This document shows, piece after piece, positions 28,653 through 46,737 of a DNA stretch of 64,000 bases. Both the position numbers and the translations under genes were made by a program. The stretch covers positions 12,878,562 to 12,942,561 of the forward strand of contig NC_046654.1 in NCBI RefSeq assembly GCF_900324485.2, read 5' to 3'. Under the pieces are notes generated by a model that saw only the letters and a program-made list of their open reading frames with translations, was not told the DNA's origin and ran no database searches. Within the stretch, counting starts at the first letter, position 1; every line of letters begins with the position of its first letter. The DNA is from Mastacembelus armatus. Taxonomy: Eukaryota; Chordata; Actinopteri; Synbranchiformes; Mastacembelidae.

Positions 28653-29525
28653 GAGAAAGTCCTTACAAATTAGGAGCTCTTATTTTTTATCTCAGTGAGA
28701 TTTCCTCTGGTACAGAAGCACGGACAATTGTAACATACTGACATCAGGTCTTGTACATACTCAACCTGCTCTCTTTGCACTTTGAAATCATAGCTCATTA
28801 TCACGATAAAAATGAGTTTTACATTTTACCATCCTATGATTGTCACCACGTTTTTTTTTTTTTCTTTCATAATCTGAACATGTACTGTAGACAAATCAGA
28901 GACACTATTGCAGAATGTAAAATTGAAATGCACAAAAAGAAGAGGAACAAGACAGGGACCTAACAGGTGTATATTATTGCTGTTTCATCCCATGTGATGT
29001 AATATTTTTTAAATGTCTAATGTAGTCGTTTTGAATATTTGTGAATTAATATTAACAAGAATAGTACAAAATAATTTTGTACAATTTAAATGTGTATTTG
29101 CACAGTATTAGCTTAATCTGTAATTGTATGCTGTATGATGGTACAGTTTATAATTTATATATTGTGTAATGATTTCAAAGTCCTGGTGATGATGTGCTGA
29201 GTTGGTTCTGTCTTTCTCTCCTTTTTCTGTTATGCATGACCAAAATTTACTGACAGAATCAAAGTTGTTTGTATTTTTGTTAAGGAGATATGTATGTACA
29301 CTGATGCCTAGATCAAGATTGGGTTCAAATCAAGTCTTGTGACTTGGGAAGGGAAAGGCAAAAAAAAAGTTTCAGTTTACTCCAGCGATTGCCTGAGAAA
29401 CAGTGATGGACCAGGTCTGATTGTGTCTCAGTATAGTGCCAGTCTTCAAGTAGCCTTTTAACACATCTGTTGTTAAGTTATATTGAACTTGTCTGTGAAC
29501 AAGAGCAAAGACAGATTGATATATA

Positions 29526-29531
29526 AATAAA
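29526..29531 (+). other. togaram1: togaram1 distal polyadenylation signal
   Basis: AATAAA followed by a T/GT-rich stretch (GTGTTTTATTTCTGT), about 1 kb after the stop. It would define a long 3' UTR over 28536-29550, in which I see no other gene. It sits about 160 bp from the ccdc28b polyadenylation signal on the other strand. Confidence 0.5.
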
Positions 29532-29694
29532 GTGTTTTATTTCTGTAAAACTAACTTCCATGTGCCTCATTCCAGTTTTAAAGCGAGTAGAGAATGTCTC
29601 ATCTTGTGTCTGTGTGTTGAGTGTTTTTCAACATGAAATGTGAATTTAATTATGTCCAAGAAACACATGTTACATGCCTTTTAGCAAATGAATG

Positions 29695-29700
29695 TTTATT
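29695..29700 (-). other. ccdc28b: ccdc28b polyadenylation signal
   Basis: AATAAA on the minus strand (TTTATT on plus), about 1.4 kb downstream of the ccdc28b stop at 31124. The stretch 29701-31123 has no coding exon I can support and is best read as the ccdc28b 3' UTR. Confidence 0.4.
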
Positions 29701-31123
29701 AATGGGTACAGTCACTGAATCCTTTTTTGTTGTTGTTTTGACCATGCCTAATTCACATGTAGCCAGTCTTCATACCCTTCTTAATAAGTAAAATAGCTGA
29801 CTGTGAAAGGATCTTTGATGGCCTGACATACTCCCAGGCCTTGGAGAAGAGGTAGGCTTAGCAAGCATTACAAAAAACTTGTATTTTTAATAACTGAACA
29901 CACAGATGATTTAATGTTTGAGTTTAAACACTAATATCACTCTGATCAGCTTGTCAGGGATAAAATATCATTGTACTGCTAACATTGGACTTAAATAAAA
30001 CAGGAATCCTAATTTCATGCCCCAAAACTTTTCTAACTATGAAGGTAGCTGCCATTTGGAAATAGTGCTGTACAGGGATCTATGCCAGCTGCAATACATT
30101 GTGAAAGTGCTAACCAACACAGTGTCATCAGATACAAGTGAATGTATTTTTGTATCAGACTGGGCACTTTCCTGTGTAACACATCTTTAAAGTAGGTGCA
30201 TTTACAGCATTTTTGTAGCAGGGTTTAGTAGCTTGTGCTTATATAGGGATGCTCCTACTGGGCCTTCATCCACAAAAAACATAAAAAAGCTATTTAGAAG
30301 ACGCAACTATAAAATCTTCCAGGTTATATGAATGCAAGCCTGACTATGTTAGCTTAACTGCATACTGACAGAACTTCAATCAATTATTTTAGATAGAAGT
30401 TGATCAAACACATTTTGTACATTAGGTCCCTTCAATGCACAGTTATGACAATAGGTCACCCAGATATTATTATATCCAGTCTGTTTTCCAGTATTAAACT
30501 TTTAGCAAAGGTATAAAAATGATTGAGAATAAAACTCCCTTAGGAGTTCTGAGCTAACCACAGTGTTGTTGATGACAAGGGCCACATATATTTGCTACTT
30601 ACAGTAAGTATGGCTCAAATTTCTTATCTTTGCTGAACAGATGAATAAAACAACAGTTATGTAAAAGACCTGGAATATTATCAAAAAGAAACCCCAGATA
30701 ATTTCTTAAAACCTCATGGAATGTGCTTTTTGTAATGAAAAGCAGAACCAAAAATTACGTTCTTCTGGATTCAGTTTTTGTTCCAAAAAGGGTGTAACTA
30801 CAGTGCTAACAAAAAAAAGTTATGTTTATGCCAAGAAACCTTTCCAAAACCTTAACACAAAATGTATTCCGTTCACGCTTCTGATCATCCCTTGTGCTAT
30901 GAATGAGCGGATTGTGGATTCGGTTGGGTGTTGATTTAACGCTCTGTTCTGAGTCGCTGTGTGGCTCCCTCGGGTTCATTGACCAAATGGAAAAATAGCC
31001 CCTCCTCCTGTGGAGTTTTCCATTGTGTTACTAAGGCAGCTGGATCAATGCCATGGCAACCTGGACTGGTTAGATGTTGGGAGAAGATGAGAGTGTGGTC
31101 GCCATCCTCCACACCTCACTTTG

Positions 31124-33605
<2,482 letters not shown>

Positions 33606-34617
33606 TAGTGTTGTTTTTTTTTTTAGGGGAGGCCCTCTGGGGCAAGACGAGGGGGGCACTGCCTGTCTTGTGTACTAGGATGTCCTGGAACAACACAGCT
33701 TAGGTAGCTGAACACCAGCAGCCTTCCCCTCCCTTGGAGTAGAGCTCTGTGGAGGATACCGGCTGTGCCAAAATTAGTGCTGCAGCTCTGGATTCTCCAC
33801 TCTGCAAATAAATAAAAAAGCAGTAATCACAGCAGACTATAAAAACCAACAGTGCCAGTTACTACATCTAAATAAAACGTGACAAATGAGGAATAGTAGC
33901 CCAGTAACCAATGAGACCGCATTTAGATGAAAGTTTTTAATGGAAGCAGTTGGTGTAAGAGTCCCTGGTGTAAAAGTGGGAGTGAAGCAGAAGCCTAGAA
34001 AGATATTTTTAGAGTAACCTCAAAAGTAAATGTGTGTGCATGACTTTTCTAACAGAACAGAACAAACCATGTCTATGCAAATCAAAGCTCCACCTTCACT
34101 CTGCTTTGTTTTGACAGATGACTGGGTGGCTGCGCCGAGCAATCAATATAAGCTTAATAAAGGTTTGATACTAAGAGCCTAGTCAGTGCAGTGCAACCCA
34201 ATACAAATACAACATATAGGCTATTTGCACAAATTAGACACAACCTTAGGTCCCGCACAGGGGCTTGTGTTGGACTGCGCTGCATTTAAAGACCTTATTC
34301 CTATAGATCTTAGCAGCGATTTTCGTGGTGTGACATTATTATTATGATTATTACAGCAGTAGAGTGCGCTGTTATCTGTTGTTATCTCCTGAACACTGCG
34401 CCAGCCTCGGTTCAAAGTAGGCTCCAAAGATGGCCACTATAGTCGCACACAATGCCAACTTTACACGCTAAAAGCCGTTTCTGCTTTAATTGCACCAGGT
34501 TAATCTGAATTACAAACAATGTGCACCGAACTGTTTGTTACATAATGTGGATAAATGCGTGTGAGAGAAGACGTCCAAACACATTTCTCGTCAACGAATG
34601 ACACAAATAAGACTTAC

Positions 34618-34930
34618 CGAATCAATTACGCACCAGAGAGCAAACCGGCTGAGCACCGCGTCACGCTCCTCCTGCCATTTAAAACCTTTAAGTGCACTTC
34701 AGTATGAATTAGCCTCTATAAACCACTATAATGGTAAATTATGCGTGCACCAGTCGTATAAATGACTGATGGAAATGTAAAGCGCGGCATCGATGCGCTC
34801 GACTCGTATGGAGCCGTCGTCGTGTATCCCTCTTAAAGGGCCAGTGCGCAGCGCTGCGTGCCAGGAGCGGCGCAGTCTCCCCGCTGCGTCTGCAGCCTGT
34901 CGCACAGCAGGATGCTGTGCACCGCTCGAC
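34618..34930 (-). promoter_or_regulatory. ccdc28b: ccdc28b promoter and untranslated first exon
   Basis: On the minus strand a consensus donor GATTCG|GTAAGTC ends an exon at 34618. Upstream (34780-34930) is CpG-rich with SP1/NRF1-like GC content (AGTGCGCAGCGCTGCGTGCC near 34842). No ATG-initiated coding frame with homology, hence 5' UTR. Between here and the tmem39b 3' end (35320) I see nothing else. Confidence 0.5.
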
Positions 34931-35332
34931 ACTGACCAGCTGATGAAGGCTCTTGGCAAATATTAAAGCCAAGATGTTTTGCCAGTCAGAATGAAATAAC
35001 TTGAAGATACATCAAACAGGCCGCATGGTGACGCCAATATCCTCCTTTTGTCTTAGTACCATCCCACAAGCCTTGGACCGATGTCTTGAAATATGATCAT
35101 CGCTACATGGAAATCCTCTGCTTTTCCTAATAACTAAACACCCACCAGGTAAAGCACTCCAGATGTTAAAAACATTGTATGTGCATTACCTGTCAATCGA
35201 CAGTAAAGCCACTCACGGGGAAATTCTAGGTTTAGAAAGACAGAGGCCCCTTGTGGTGAGTTTGAACACATTTTAAAAGAAAATGAAAGACCAACCTTTA
35301 AAGTAATACAAAAATATTTCTTTTTATTATGG

Positions 35333-35338
35333 CCGAGC
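35333..35338 (-). other. tmem39b: tmem39b polyadenylation signal
   Basis: AATAAA on the minus strand about 105 bp after the tmem39b stop codon, which gives a short 3' UTR. Confidence 0.5.
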
Positions 35339-35440
35339 AGAACAAAAACATGACACAAAATGCAGTTTGTAGAAAAAATACAGAGCTCTTAGGCATGTTT
35401 GTCTTGTTCCAAAGTGAATGCGACCAATAATAACTTAAGT

Positions 35441-38374
<2,934 letters not shown>

Positions 38375-39049
38375 TCACTTCTCTCAGCTTTGTGCCTGGT
38401 GTTGGGACTTCCTTCTTTGAACCTGATCACAACAAGGGGGCAGGTCAGACTGGGAGGGCTGGTCTGAAATATTCAACAAATATGTGACACCCATCATTGA
38501 CAAATGGGTGTAAATGATTTCAATCAAGCTTATGGTATGTATCAAGCTCCACACAACTTACTGGCCCGGTCAGGAGTCAAATGAAATGTTGTTAAATGTG
38601 ACTGGGTTAGTCAGACACATGGCTGATCATGGAAGCAGTGGTGCGCAGTGTCAAAACAAACATGCACACATCACTCAAATCTTAAGGGTTGATAACAGTG
38701 AAAACACCTGCAGTAACCTGCACGAATTAACCCTCATGAATGCGCATTAGCAAGTTTGCATTAGCGGCATAGCATCCCTTAATATGGTGCAAGTTTTGCG
38801 GAAGCTGACATTACAAGCTAGCTTTTTGGTGCTTTCTCTTTTGCGCCCTTCTCAGCTCGAATACCTCCATGTGCCGCTAATATCTGCGCCATGAGGCAGC
38901 ACATGAAGGCAGCGTGGACCCCTACAAAGACTGACGGACCACGCTTCGATGTATACAAAGATTGAGGCCTAGTCTAGCACTGTTTCTGACTAGCCAGCTA
39001 GCTCCCACCAGACCTACTGAACAGGCTAGACGAGAATAAAGCGGCTTAC

Positions 39050-39240
39050 CGGGGCCAGAGCCTGGTGTCTGAGCGAGAGCCTGCTCTGCTGCACACACAG
39101 CACCTCAGACGCAATAAATCCTCAGGGTATTTACTGAAATACTGACGAGTTTTTCATTGAAATCAGCGAAAACACTCATTGTTGATGTGAGAGTAGGCGC
39201 TGATAGACGGGGGCGCGGATATGTTAGCGACCTGTGGGAG
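39050..39240 (-). promoter_or_regulatory. tmem39b: tmem39b promoter and untranslated exon 1
   Basis: Minus-strand donor CCCC|GGTAAGCC-like site at 39050, preceded by sequence with CpG and GC-rich patches (GGGGGCGCGG on plus near 39208). No coding homology. Transcription start not determined. Confidence 0.45.
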
Positions 39241-40017
39241 GAGAGTCATTTAAAGGGACATTCCGCACAAATTCAGATAGCTGCAACAAGGACTGGAGGG
39301 TGCTTAATGGCAAATACCATTTTAAAACTGTGGTAATACCTTTCGCCCTTTTTTAAAATTTCAACTGTTTAGACATGCATTATGAGTATTTACACTGAAG
39401 GTTTTATCACATTAACTCCAGTTGTATACTTTACTGCCTACTATTAACAAAAGGATGATTTTGTATTGTTTTTCTACCTTAAACGGTCCACACTTTATGA
39501 AATATACTGCTTTTGAAGCTTGAAGTAGGTGATCACAATAACCATCTTGTCTGCATGGTCTTTGCATTTTGAAAGAACAATCAGTCTAATCAGTGACATT
39601 TACAACGTGAGGAAAATTACCAGGAATCTAGTAATTTCAGATTCATTTTGGGCATGCCCCACCAAAGGCTCCAAACCTTTCACTGACCACCTGATACACA
39701 CTCCAAAAAAAAACAAAACACCACCGCCCACCACTCAATAGCACCAAATCTGAGCAAAAATTCCAACTATATAACTGTACATTAGCCAGATACCAGACTG
39801 TAAATCTGCTCCTCCTGTAAATAGATCAAAACAGGATCTACGCATATTGCCGATATGTCAGGAAAGACTGCATTAAGATCATATTTTAATTTATCCTTTA
39901 TCATTGAAACTTTAGCACATCATCCTGTAGATACTGACAATCAACTTTTGGTGCTCCAATCACATGTAAACACAGCCTTATATATTAAAAACAAAACCAC
40001 ACAATATACATAAAAAG
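39241..40017. other. Intergenic DNA between tmem39b and khdrbs1
   Basis: AT-rich sequence with no supported gene, RNA or recognised repeat on either strand. Confidence 0.5.
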
Positions 40018-42321
40018 TTTATTAAGTCTGTTAAAATGTGTAGTGTAAAAACATCTTAAATGTGACACATTCAACAAAAAAGCATCTATGACTATCATAT
40101 AAAATATCTTAAGAGTAAAAAAATATATATATATATCGCAAGTCACAAATTTTCAGCGGAGCGTTTTCTGAACATGAAGAAAGCTCCCTCCACATTTTTT
40201 TTTTTTTAAACCAGACAAATCCCTTGAGGATTAGTACTGACAAGGAAGCACTCGGTCTCAGAGACACTGCAGGGCCTCTGCTCTTTCCGAGGATTTTCAA
40301 TGGACCTGTTAAAGAGAAAGACAACCGTTTTAATATTCAAGAGCAAACATTAAATAGTTACTCTTCTCTGAGGTGCCTTTTCAACCTACCTGAAAGTCCT
40401 GCTAAGCTGGAGTTTAATGTGTCAATTGCACGTACACAGTTCTCTGACCACCTAGAAGGAGAAACACAAATGAGATCTTGGACAAACCAATGCCTGCATG
40501 CACACTGTGGACAATACACATGCAAGACTAACGTTATAATACAGAAGTATCATGCAACTCAAGCTGAAGGGTTTTTGGCCACCAATGGGATGTTTTACGC
40601 TTTGAGTGCAACTTCTAATTTTCATTAATCTACAGTCTACAGAAATAATCAAGATGGAAAACTGAGAAGTATCGAGTGAAATTAATGGACCATTATCGTT
40701 TTTTTTTTTTTTATTTGAGCAAGAGTTGCATCACAACCATTTCTGATTGTTTTGTACGACTTATTTTGCTCGGAATAACTACTGATAGCATGATTTTGTA
40801 ATTCAATATTTTTGATATGTTTTGGATGACTTGCATTAACTTGATGTTTTGCACAAAAAACAAAACAAAAATCTAACAAATGAGTGTTGGGGTTAGTTTT
40901 ACCTTCTTGTGGCGATCTTTAGGCTTTTAGAATCCTCTCCTCTGCGATATTTTTCTTTTATAAAAACCAGCCAGCATGACTTTGCATCAAAGTCAAGTAA
41001 GATCCCTGTAAGCTTGATTTGAAATACTGTTGAAATTCAGTTATTTCAAGCGGCTGAAGATGCTGCTCTCTTGAGAGCTTGAAGAGATACACTAACTAAA
41101 GGTTAATGACAAATACATGTTCAAGCACTATATCATTCTGAAATCAAACATGTATTTTCAGCACATTATCTCAGAGTGATCTTTATTTTTTTTAAATTTT
41201 TGGAAAGTGACATTACAAGGGTCCTATAGATACGTTTTAAAAAACAGACAAAGAGGATAAGCTCATTGTCAAAACACTGATTTCTGGTGGGTGTTTTTTT
41301 TTTTTTTTTTTTAATGAGGCTGATGGATATACATACAACTTATTCAGCGCTATGAAACCACTGAGGACCACTTTCACAAACTGAAGGCATTACTTTTGTA
41401 CAACAAAGGCAAAATACCATATTTAGATTGATTAAAAAGAAACTAGAAACTTTATTGAAACACGCACTGCAGAAAAACATTTTGGGATATATTTAGTATC
41501 CTATTTAGCCAAAGGTACACAGGCATTATGCATTTTGGAGACGGCTCGGCTTGAAGCATACACAGCTGTTCTAAGGTTATGTACAAAATATTGAGTTGGC
41601 TGCAGCCATCCTTACATACAGTAAGGATTGTTAATCCTTCAACTTTCACAAGAAGTATTCTAATATCTGATGATTTTACAAGTAACAGTACGTCAGATTA
41701 TAATATGCCAATTGTAGAATGGCAGAAAATAGAGGCATTTTTTTTGTCAAATTGATTTCAGTAGTATAATAGTTTTAGGAGATTCTGTAATGTCACAAGA
41801 TTTGTATTGTAGTATAAACAAATAAGACTTTTGTTTTTAGTCAACCAGCTCAGGGCTGTATTTGAGTTTGAGGTTAAATCCGTTTTAGTTTGAAGTTACA
41901 TCGTTGAATTGCGTGTAATTTTAGTCCAGTCAGAAAGGACTTTTAAAATGCAGCCTATGTGAGAATAGTTTAACGCCACAATCACATTTTGTTCAGGAAC
42001 AACTAATGGAAATAATAACCATCAAATATCACTAAAAGTCACTCTTGTTGCTTTGTTAGGGTTATGTCACTACGACCTTAACTGTAATCTATGCAACTTA
42101 AACATTAAATGGAAACAGATAAACAATGAAAAAAACCTTTCATTCACGTTTCTCCTCTGCATTATGGTACATCCAACATAATGTCTATACTGAGTTTAAA
42201 AAAACAAGTAAATAAAATAAAGCATAAAAAAATGGAACAAAACGAGAGGAAATTACTTTTGAAAAGTTAAGTGTGTTACAGTCGGAGACAGTTGTCATAG
42301 CAACTCTCTACCAGTAGCCGT
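40018..42321 (-). other. khdrbs1: khdrbs1 3' UTR (about 2.3 kb)
   Basis: A minus-strand AATAAA (TTTATT on plus at 40018-40023) lies about 2.3 kb after the khdrbs1 stop. In between are only short frames and several A/T runs (for example 41295-41312). Long 3' UTRs are usual for KHDRBS genes. The extent is inferred from the signal and the absence of other genes. Confidence 0.5.
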
Positions 42322-42537
42322 TCAGTATCTCCCGTAAGGATGGTCTCTGTAGGATCCCTTCAACTGCCTGGACTGAGGGGCTTTGCCTCCACCTCCAGAG
42401 CTGGACCAGGAGTTGTCCCAGTCCTCTTGAGCTGCAAGGACAAGAGAGAGCAAACACAGGTACAAAACATCAGGTAAGGCAAGAGGTCCAACCAGTGTTT
42501 CACAATGGTTCTCAGTGAGTGAGAAAAAATGCATCTC

Positions 42538-42580
<43 letters not shown>

Positions 42581-45025
42581 GGCTCATAAGATGATTCTTG
42601 GGCCTCCCCATGTCCATAATCATAATATTCAGTATCCCTGAGAAGATATTTTAAGTGTTAATGCAACACATTCTCAAATTAAATAGAGTCTGTTTTACAT
42701 GGGCAGAATTAATTGACTTACGCAGGTGCAGCCTGTTGACTATAATAAGTATCATATCCCTCATAGGCAGGCTCTGCATAAGATTCTTCATATGGAGGCT
42801 AGAAGTAAATTAATAGTATAGTTATGCAAAGAGTCACAATTGTTGCGACATAAGGAACCCACATTGCACTCAGCTGGAGATAACTACAATATATAAAGAG
42901 AATTTATATGAAATTAAAAAAAGAAACATACATAATCCTCATAGGCATCAGCTTTGGGCTGTGATGCTGACGGAGGAACCTGGTGTTGCTGGTGAGATAA
43001 GGCTGCAGAGGGAAGCATCCTTGGAGCCCCTGCTGCAGGGGGTCTAGAGCGGGTAGCTGAGCCTCCTCTAGCAGGAGCAGAAGGTGGTCCACCCCTACCA
43101 GATGGTGCACCTCTAGGAGTGCTACCCCGTCCTAGTCCCCCCCGTGGAGCTCCACCACGCATGGCTCCACGAGGGGCCCCACGTGGCATTCCTCGCCCCC
43201 TGTGGAAAGTCAGCCAAGTTGTAAAGTGTGACCCGAGAAAGAAAACTGAATAGCAAAACAGAGTACCCTACAACTGCGTCAAAAACAGATGCCTGTCTTG
43301 TGTGAGCATTTAGCTACATGATGTTCCAGCAGATGGTCTGTGTGTAGTTGTATTTCCAACAGGTATATAACAGTACAACATGTCTCCAGTTGACACTATA
43401 GCAAGTTGTGGCAGAAATCAAGTCATTCGCATTATTAGTCAGGCTCCTACCTTGGTCCTCCTGCACCAGGTGGTCCACCTCTGCCCCTTCCTAGGGGACC
43501 ACCTCGCCCCCTGCCTGAGGCGTCCTGAGATCCATTCAAGAAGTGAGGATCCATGTATGGGTCATGCTCACCAGGTTCCTACACACAAGACACAAAAGTT
43601 ATGCATGGCGGCCACCTGGGGTAACCAAAGGAGAAATGTCTTGCACATCTGGAAAGCAAATGTTACGTTTGGACAACAGGGCCTGTTCTCCTGGACATAC
43701 CGGGATAAGGAACTTCTTGACCTCCTCCATGGCATGAGCCATGCGCAGATAGGCCTCTGGGATTGGTGCTGTCACCTCAATGAACACATGTAGCTCCATG
43801 GCCAGGTGAGCATATTTAGCCTCACCACCCTTCCTTAGCTCTTCCTCCTACAGAACATCAATTCCCACACAGAACATCAGTCACAGCAATACTACCGAGC
43901 AACAGCCTTTGAACAATGCTGTCAGGAACCTCACCTTGTTCTTGTCCCTCATGGAACCTTTACCCAGAACCGAGATCTTTGCACCAGTGTCCTCCTGGAG
44001 TCTCTTGATTGTGCTGCCCTGAGGTCCCAAAAGCTTACCAACAAAGTTGACCTAAAGAAAATTATAATCAAAATTGCTTAGGTCCAATACACAAGATCAG
44101 CTGGACATCTACTACAAGCTTGTGAAACTTCTGTTTACAATGTCCTTGTCTCAATTTGACATTTATAAGTACATTACATTTACATGTGGATCTCCTTAGA
44201 GTGATTAAGTGTAACCTAATCAAACCACCTTGAGTAAAGCGAAGGTGCCAGAGTGACCACCTCAAAGGGACAGCGGTCAACCTCTGCACAACAAAGAAGG
44301 TAAACACTTACCCTGGGATACTGCTTGGTGGGAATCAGTACTCGCTCTTTGAGTTTGAGGTTCTTGGTAGCAAACAGATCCAAATATGTTTCTTTCTCTG
44401 GCTCTTTCTTAACTTCACCCTTCTGGATCCTCTCAATCTCTGCAGGCAGGAACCCGTTTTATTATAGTGGTATTCGCATATACAAACACTAACTAATTAT
44501 ACACATACATCTGTCATGCCAGCCAACACATATCACTAAAAGTAGCTTTTGTTTGGGTGTAACATTATAAAAGAACAAATGACGCTGTAGAAACGGGTCT
44601 GACTAGATGAGACAGACCGACTCTAAGTATTGACCTTAGCCAGGTCTACGCACGAATGACTCGAGCAATGTTTACACGCAGCCTAAATGAAGAAACCCCG
44701 ATTCATTTTCTCCCAGAAAGCCCTGTCCCACATCTGTAGCCACCACGTGTATACTGCACCATTGTCCGGGCCTCCGGCTGGGAAAAGAGAACTAGGCCCC
44801 TGGTCGTTAGCTAGCCTGCGTGCTAGCCTTAGTAAGCTAGCATCAGTCACCAACGTTACCTGCAGAAATCAGCTTCATGGCGTGTGTGAACGACGAGTCC
44901 AAGCTGTCCTTTTCAGCCAGGAGCTCCGGGAGGTATTTGGTGTCTTCCATTTTGATTTTCTTCTGTGCTGGGCTCGACTCTACTGCGGACTCAGATTTGC
45001 TTTTATTAGCACTCACTAGGCTCAT
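42322..45025 (-). CDS. khdrbs1: KH domain-containing, RNA-binding, signal transduction-associated protein 1 (Sam68)
   Basis: STAR-family nuclear RNA-binding and splicing protein. Nine coding exons on the minus strand (45025-44860, 44439-44312, 44051-43935, 43847-43701, 43578-43451, 43199-42932, 42798-42722, 42637-42576, 42431-42322) give 400 residues. QUA1 ([20 protein letters not shown]), KH domain ([20 protein letters not shown] then [17 protein letters not shown]) and [18 protein letters not shown] are well conserved. Next are an RG/PRG-rich region ([39 protein letters not shown]), a Tyr-rich tail ([31 protein letters not shown]) and the C-terminal nuclear-localisation type end [10 protein letters not shown]. 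The N-terminus is much shorter than human Sam68 (443 residues), lacking its Pro-rich leader, so KHDRBS2 was considered. Position beside tmem39b, zbtb8os and rbbp4 supports khdrbs1. The segment after the KH domain is unusual (see findings). Confidence 0.92.
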
Positions 45026-45260
45026 AATGCAGAAGCCCGGTCCAGATTGGCTTCGTTAGCTTCGCCTTCAGACGAAACTGCGCCTAAACCGATAACGACA
45101 GTCCCCAAATGCGATGCAACAAACAGAGAAAGCCCACGGCCCCGGTCTGTGCCCGCTGCGGCTCGTCTCGCTCTGCTCGGCGGACAATGGGGAGATGGCG
45201 CAGCAGCATTTCACTGAAGGAGGAGACAGTGACGTCACCACCAGAGCCCAGGGGCAGACA
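45026..45260 (-). promoter_or_regulatory. khdrbs1: khdrbs1 promoter / 5' UTR
   Basis: CpG-rich segment directly upstream of the khdrbs1 ATG (CGGTCTGTGCCCGCTGCGGC near 45142) with GACGTCA, a CRE-like motif, near 45231. No intron is required between it and the start codon. Confidence 0.5.
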
Positions 45261-45664
45261 AAAGCCCGAGGACCCAGTTGGGTCTTAATTGGGTCACATC
45301 GGCACTTTTATTCAATTACTGTGTTAGTACCAAGCGACAAACGTTCAACCAGGTTGTGTGAATTCACCCAGGTATTAATCCAGCTCCAACCAAGGCACTT
45401 GGACTATTCCGGTTATGCTCTTCTTTCAGTATTTAACAGGTCTTTGTCTTAAGCATCTGCCTTAAATGAAACCACGGTTTGTGGGCTCAGGTGTGTTCGC
45501 AGAGAAAGGCAGCAGGGGATGGGATCTTATTATTGAACCAGTGCCGTGCCATAATAATGGATGCAATGCCTTCCCCACATAGGGCATCATAGCTGATCAT
45601 GGATCTCAGCCCCAATAATAATACTTCATTGTTATGACTACACTGGTTATTTGTCTGTGGGCAG

Positions 45665-46440
45665 TGGCTTTATCAGAATCAGAATCAGAATGAGCTTTAT
45701 TGCCAGGTGTGTGTGCACACACACACACACACAAAAGGAATTTGTTTAGGTACGGGGGGGGGGGTACTCCAGTGCAAACAGACATAAATACAAATGCTAC
45801 AAAGGATCAAACAGTAAACATAAATGCTACAGAAACAAATGCTACAAAAAACTAAAGAAAAATGCACAGATAACCTGAAGGCAGAATGTAAGGGGAACTA
45901 ATTGGTGTGCAAAGAGCAAAAAATGGTGCCAGTGACATAGTGCAGGTGGTAGGAGGGAATGGTGGAGAGCTATGAGTTTAAGAGTTGGATGGCCTGAGGG
46001 AAGAAGATTCCTTTGTGCTGGGCTGTCTTGATGTTTGGAGCTCTGAAGCACCGGCCAGAGGGTAAGAGCTGGAACAGGTGGTGGCTCGGATGGGTGGCAT
46101 CCAGAGTGATTTTCTGAGCTCTTTTTCTCACTCTGGAGATGAACACATCTTGGAGGGTGGGTAGGGGAACACCGATGATCTTCTCAGCAGTCCGAACTGT
46201 CCTCTGAAGTCTTGGGTCTTGGATGTCTGATTTAGAGGTGGAGCTAAACCAGACAGTGATGGAGGAGCACAGGACAGACTCGATGACCGCTGAGTAGAAC
46301 TGGGTCAGCAGCATGTGTGGAAGGTTGAACTTCTTCAGCTGACGCAGGAAGTACAACCTCTGCTGGGCCTTCATGATGGAGTCAATATATAACCTGCTCC
46401 AACTGATAACATTGCTCTCCACCATTTACTTAGAGTGGAT
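45665..46440 (-). mobile_element. 5'-truncated Rex1/CR1-like LINE (reverse transcriptase C-terminal part)
   Basis: On the minus strand an open frame of about 150 codons (46425-45970) reads KAQQRLYFLRQLKKFNLPHM, LTQFYSAVIESVLCSSITVW, QRTVRTAEKIIGVPLPTLQD and LLPSGRCFRAPN, then GIFFPQAIQLLNS. This is the diagnostic C-terminal end of teleost non-LTR retrotransposon ORF2 proteins. Downstream come a short 3' UTR with a (CA)n tract (45711-45733), an 11-G run (45754-45764 on plus) and repeated AATCAGAATC-type units at the 3' end (about 45674). Because the frame is uninterrupted, it is a fairly recent insertion, but it lacks the catalytic N-terminal half and endonuclease. Confidence 0.85.
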
Positions 46441-46496
46441 TCAGTTTAAATGGTCTGCAATTTGTAATTTACAGAATGACCATCTTCATAAAGGTT

Positions 46497-46737
46497 TTCT
46501 GCCACAGTCCAAAAACATGTATGTCAGGTTGATTGGTGACTCTAAATTGCCCATAGGAGTGAGTGTGAGTGTGTGAGGTTGTTTGTCTCTATGTGGCCCT
46601 GTGATGGACTGGTGACCTGTCCAGGGTGGACCCCTGCCTTTCACCCAAAGAGAGCTGGGATAGGCTCCAGCAGATCCCTGTGACCCTGGTTAGGAATAAG
46701 CAGGTATAGAAAATGGATGGATGGATGGATGCAAGAG
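46497..46737 (+). mobile_element. Non-LTR retrotransposon/SINE 3' end with (ATGG)n tail
   Basis: The sequence carries words found in a very common fish interspersed repeat: GATTGGTGACTCTAAATTGC, CTGTGATGGACTGGTGACCT, GTCCAGGGTGGACCCCTGCC and GAGCTGGGATAGGCTCCAGC. It ends AGAAAATGGATGGATGGATG. It sits immediately beside the LINE fragment on the other strand. Family name (RTE- or L2-like) is uncertain. Confidence 0.7.

Noticed and set aside
46497-46737. Possible tRNA or structured RNA gene
   Set aside because: The words match a common interspersed fish repeat with an ATGG tail rather than a tRNA.
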